NCBI GenBank assembly: GCA_959347315.1
Contig: OY365817.1
Coordinates: 5,444,731 to 5,508,730 of the forward strand
DNA length: 64,000 bases
Reading direction: 5' to 3'
Source: Bimastos eiseni
Lineage: Eukaryota; Annelida; Clitellata; Crassiclitellata; Lumbricidae
The notes under the pieces were generated by a model that worked only from the letters and a program-made list of their open reading frames with translations, was not told the origin of the DNA and did no database searches. How positions within the stretch are numbered: the stretch's first letter is position 1; every line of letters starts with the position of its first letter. Shown here piece after piece: positions 61,180 to 64,000 of this stretch. The translations under genes were made by a program, and so were the position numbers.

Positions 61180-61329
61180 CCTACTTTGCCTACTTTAACT
61201 GAACATGAGTCCTGTGGTATCACTTCATTTGTATCTGTCCTTTCTTCCACCCTTCCTTCCATTGCTGTTATTGACAGTGGTTATCTGTAACTTCATCTTG
61301 TTCCTTTCATTGTGCTGAGCATCTTGATC

Positions 61330-61560
61330 TTTTTGTTAGGAGGACTAAGACTGCCTTCACCCAATGCAGGGCATTTGCTGTTGTGGGTCCATACACTTGG
61401 AATGACCTTCCTCTATCACTAAGGGCTAAACTAATTACTGGTTTCTCTCCGTCATCTACTCACTCTTTAAAGGCATTTCCACGCTGAGAGCACAGCACCT
61501 CTGAATAGTTATTCTGTGAGAGGTGCTATATAAATCTAAACATAGAATACAATAGGATGC
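61330..61560 (+). pseudogene. L2-like LINE 3' end
   Basis: Reads RRTKTAFTQCRAFAVVGPYTWNDLP, interrupted only after HSLKAFPR; this is the last conserved RT block of L2-like elements. The tail holds a 9-bp stem-loop (agcacctct at 61494-61502 with agaggtgct at 61519-61527), followed at once by atataaat. The copy is strongly 5'-truncated. Confidence 0.8.
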
Positions 61561-62892
61561 CTGCATCCAGTTAATTTATGGCTGACAGCCTGACACCATG
61601 CTGTTGATACTCCACCCACCCGTCCCCCCACCCCCACCCCCCCCCCTCCGCCCCCCCCCCCCCTCCACCCACCCCCCACCCCCCTCCCATGCAAATAACA
61701 GATCAGAAAGCAAAATTCAATGGAAATTCCAACCTAGTAAGCCAACTGAAACTGTGAGTATACACCCAGCTACAAACCCTTGTTTAACACAAAGCAATAC
61801 AGTTTTTGGACAAGCCATTAGCAAGTCTGCCAGAACCGTTTGACTGTGCAGTAGATCATAAACTGAAGCAGGCAGGCAGTCAGCCACAGGACCCGGTGGC
61901 ACCGTCGGCCAGCGGACATCCCTCCCATCCAACCATCAGCACCTAGAATCAACATCAGCACAATCCCCATCAATCTGTTTCATTAAGCCAGTGCTCAGGA
62001 AGGTCACGGCAAATGGACTAATGGACGGAGGAACGCCGGAAGGATTAATGGATGGAGGAGGAAGAGCCAAAAGGATGGAAGATCGCAGGACAAATGAACT
62101 GAAGGAGGACAGACGATGGAATTATTGATTCTATGATACATTATGAGCGGTTGTTAAAGGCCTCTGAGGGATGTCTGCTTAGCAAACAATGACCTCTTTG
62201 GAAACACAACAGACACAATTAACATCTTGTTCCTGTCTCCATTCGAAATAAAATTCAGCAAACTCTTTCTCTGTCTCTCTCTCCGTCTCTCTTTCTTGCT
62301 CTCTCTCTTTCTCTGACTGAGAAATAACTGAATGCTTCCTTAAAGTGCAGCCATTTTGAACACTGAATAAACTTCTGAAGCTAAACATTCATTTTCTGTA
62401 AACAGTGATCATGCAAAAGAAATGCCAGGAACAACTGTTCCATTCAATAGCCTGACTCCCTCCTAGTATCGCCTTCAGTATCGCCTTGAGCTTGACTGCT
62501 CATTCATTGAGAGCTTCAATTATATGCTGCATGAGACATATATAAATATATAGCAAACGAAGTCAACAAAGGCTAAAAATCACACCACATCAGTTGGAAA
62601 TATTAGACTATAATACCAGCAATTGAGAAAACCGGTCATAAAAGCACAAGTTGTTCCTTAGGAAGAGTAACCACCTTTGACGGCAACACTGATCTCTTCA
62701 ATTCTGCATGTTTACCAAACAGATGAGAATTGCACTTAAATAGTTTTCTCATAACTACAGAGAACACAGCGCATATCCTCATCAACATTGAACTCATCAT
62801 ATGCCATTTAGAAAGACAAGAGTGACTGCAACAGAAAGAGATTAAGAATCTAAGACAAAGAAACTGAACCACACATACGTGTAGGCCTACAG
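61561..62892. other. Non-coding stretch with C-rich and TC tracts
   Basis: C-rich run (cccccaccccc) at 61618-61690 and TC tract at 62262-62325. No gene recognised. Confidence 0.4.
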
Positions 62893-63292
62893 CTGTTGAC
62901 TGATAGGATTCATTTCAAAGTTCTCTTTCTTACATTCAAAGCGTTGTTGGGTCAAGCTCCACTCTATCTATGTGATCTTATCAGGAAACCTATCTCAGCT
63001 ACCACCGGACGTCCTCTCCGTTCTTTAGACGGTCACGATCTTCTAGCACCACTGTCTAGAACTGTCACAGCTCAACATCGTGCCTATGCCTCTATTGGCC
63101 CTTCGCTATGGAACAGTCTTCCTGCTGTGACTCGTGCTACAATCTTATCTAGTAGCACAACTGTTTCTGCTCGTTCTCTTAAGACTTTTCTTTTCTCTAG
63201 GGGTTTTTCGCACTGGGAGCGCCTCTGATTAGGTTGTACTTTGAGAGGCGCTTTATAAATCCGTAAATAGAATAGAATAGAATACAGCAATC
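62893..63292 (+). pseudogene. L2-like LINE 3' end, well preserved
   Basis: An open frame of 110 codons (62896-63228) reads MTDRIHFKVLFLTFKALLGQ, then APLYLCDLI, RPLRSLDGHDLLAPLSRTVT and HRAYASIGPSLWNSLPAVTR, ending SLKTFLFSRGF. This is the complete terminal RT segment of an L2-like element with no internal stop. A 9-bp stem-loop (agcgcctct 63218-63226, agaggcgct 63244-63252), ttataaat and an (ATAGA)n tail end the element near 63290. The catalytic RT part is absent. Confidence 0.88.
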
Positions 63293-63726
63293 AATGTCAC
63301 CATGGAGGGTATATACAATGGAACTGAAGATGCAAATAAAGAGAATAATGGTTAGAACAAGAAAGCTTTTAGGTCAGCTGAACTGCTAAAGATACTAACT
63401 AACCTCTTCTGGTAAACTTGGATCTTATTCTAAAAACTGAAAGATCCCCAAATGATGACATCAGACAATTTATCACTCACTAACAATAGCAACAAACAAT
63501 GGACAGATAAAAATAATGTTTACTTCAGCTGTATAACTATGGCAAGGAATCGAAATAAGATAGCAAGCAGCTCATTCATTACTTGTATATATTCCTCTTT
63601 TGGCAATTGATCCTGGAGTCAAAGGGTATTTTAGGTGACATGCAAATAATCCAACAACTTAACCTACTCTTACAGGTTACACTGCTTATCAATGAACTGT
63701 CAACTTTGCATAATGAACTGGAATTT
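63293..63726. other. Unique non-coding stretch
   Basis: Nothing recognised. Confidence 0.3.
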
Positions 63727-64000
63727 GAAAACTGAATACCAAAGGTAAGAGCAAAGGCATCAGCAGCCTCTACTGCCCTCTCGAAAACTGAATACCAAAG
63801 GTAAGAGCAAAGGCATCAGCAGCCTCTACTGCCCTCTCGAAAACTGAATACCAAAGGTAAGAGCAAAGGCATCAGCAGCCTCTACTGCCCTCTCGAAAAC
63901 TGAATACCAAAGGTAAGAGCAAAGGCATCAGCAGCCTCTACTGCCCTCTCGAAAACTGAATACCAAAGGTAAGAGCAAAGGCATCAGCAGCCTCTACTGC
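63727..64000. repeat. 56-bp minisatellite running off the window
   Basis: Units start at 63727, 63783, 63839, 63895 and 63951 (last one cut at 64000) and are virtually identical. Each contains accaaaggtaagagc, a good splice-donor match (AAG then GTAAGA). The sharp identity suggests recent expansion. Confidence 0.97.

Noticed and set aside
60784..61290. 168-codon hydrophobic repeat frame (FPVQYFILLF)
   Set aside because: Looks like a membrane protein only because the 30-bp repeat is pyrimidine-rich; frame shifts with the 29-bp units.

Overview
This window looks like intergenic or intronic DNA from a multicellular animal, most likely a marine invertebrate. The evidence is AT-biased DNA with no compact operon-like genes; vertebrate/invertebrate-type non-LTR retrotransposon remnants (RTE, L2-like and CR1-like); non-autonomous hAT transposons and a Helitron; and dozens of micro- and minisatellites. 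The palindrome TAGGCCTA is also over-represented. The species cannot be fixed from the sequence. No complete host protein-coding gene, rRNA, tRNA or CRISPR array could be supported. Nearly all long open frames (up to 1633 codons) are by-products of tandem repeats.

Layout. Bases 1-4990 are one giant TG-rich satellite built on a short unit containing GCATGC, with a 1.3-1.4 kb tandem higher-order duplication. Bases 5257-8448 hold a near full-length but broken RTE-type retrotransposon on the minus strand, bounded by a perfect 14-bp target-site duplication. Bases 8.5-21.5 kb hold minisatellites (14-, 17-, 25- and ~27-bp units), CA/GA/AT tracts and a decayed L2-like reverse transcriptase. Bases 21.5-25.2 kb hold a hAT-like element with a perfect 8-bp duplication, an L2-like 3' end and a 113-bp inverted repeat. 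Bases 26.5-30.3 kb are dominated by a (TG)58 tract and a 1.37-kb homopyrimidine tract with only three purines. Bases 31-38 kb hold dispersed repeats, 21-bp and 20-bp minisatellites and one candidate host exon (36458-36558). Bases 38.3-48.4 kb are a transposon graveyard: four hAT-like elements (38324, 41996, 45444, 47714), a Helitron (43903-44390), several LINE tails and a perfect 38-bp-stem hairpin (41373-41455). Bases 50-64 kb hold more minisatellites, including about 104 copies of a 16-bp unit, another hAT element with a duplicated left end, and LINE 3' ends. The window ends in a 56-bp tandem array that carries a splice-donor-like motif in every unit.

There is no gene network to describe. 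The coding content is selfish: endonuclease, reverse transcriptase and C-terminal tails of non-LTR elements, all carrying stops or frameshifts. The observations most worth checking are the covarying 3' stem-loop shared by the L2-like elements at 61.5 and 63.2 kb, the perfect hairpin at 41.4 kb, the transposons with readable target-site duplications, and the tandem arrays whose units look like splice acceptors (60800-61179) or donors (63727-64000).
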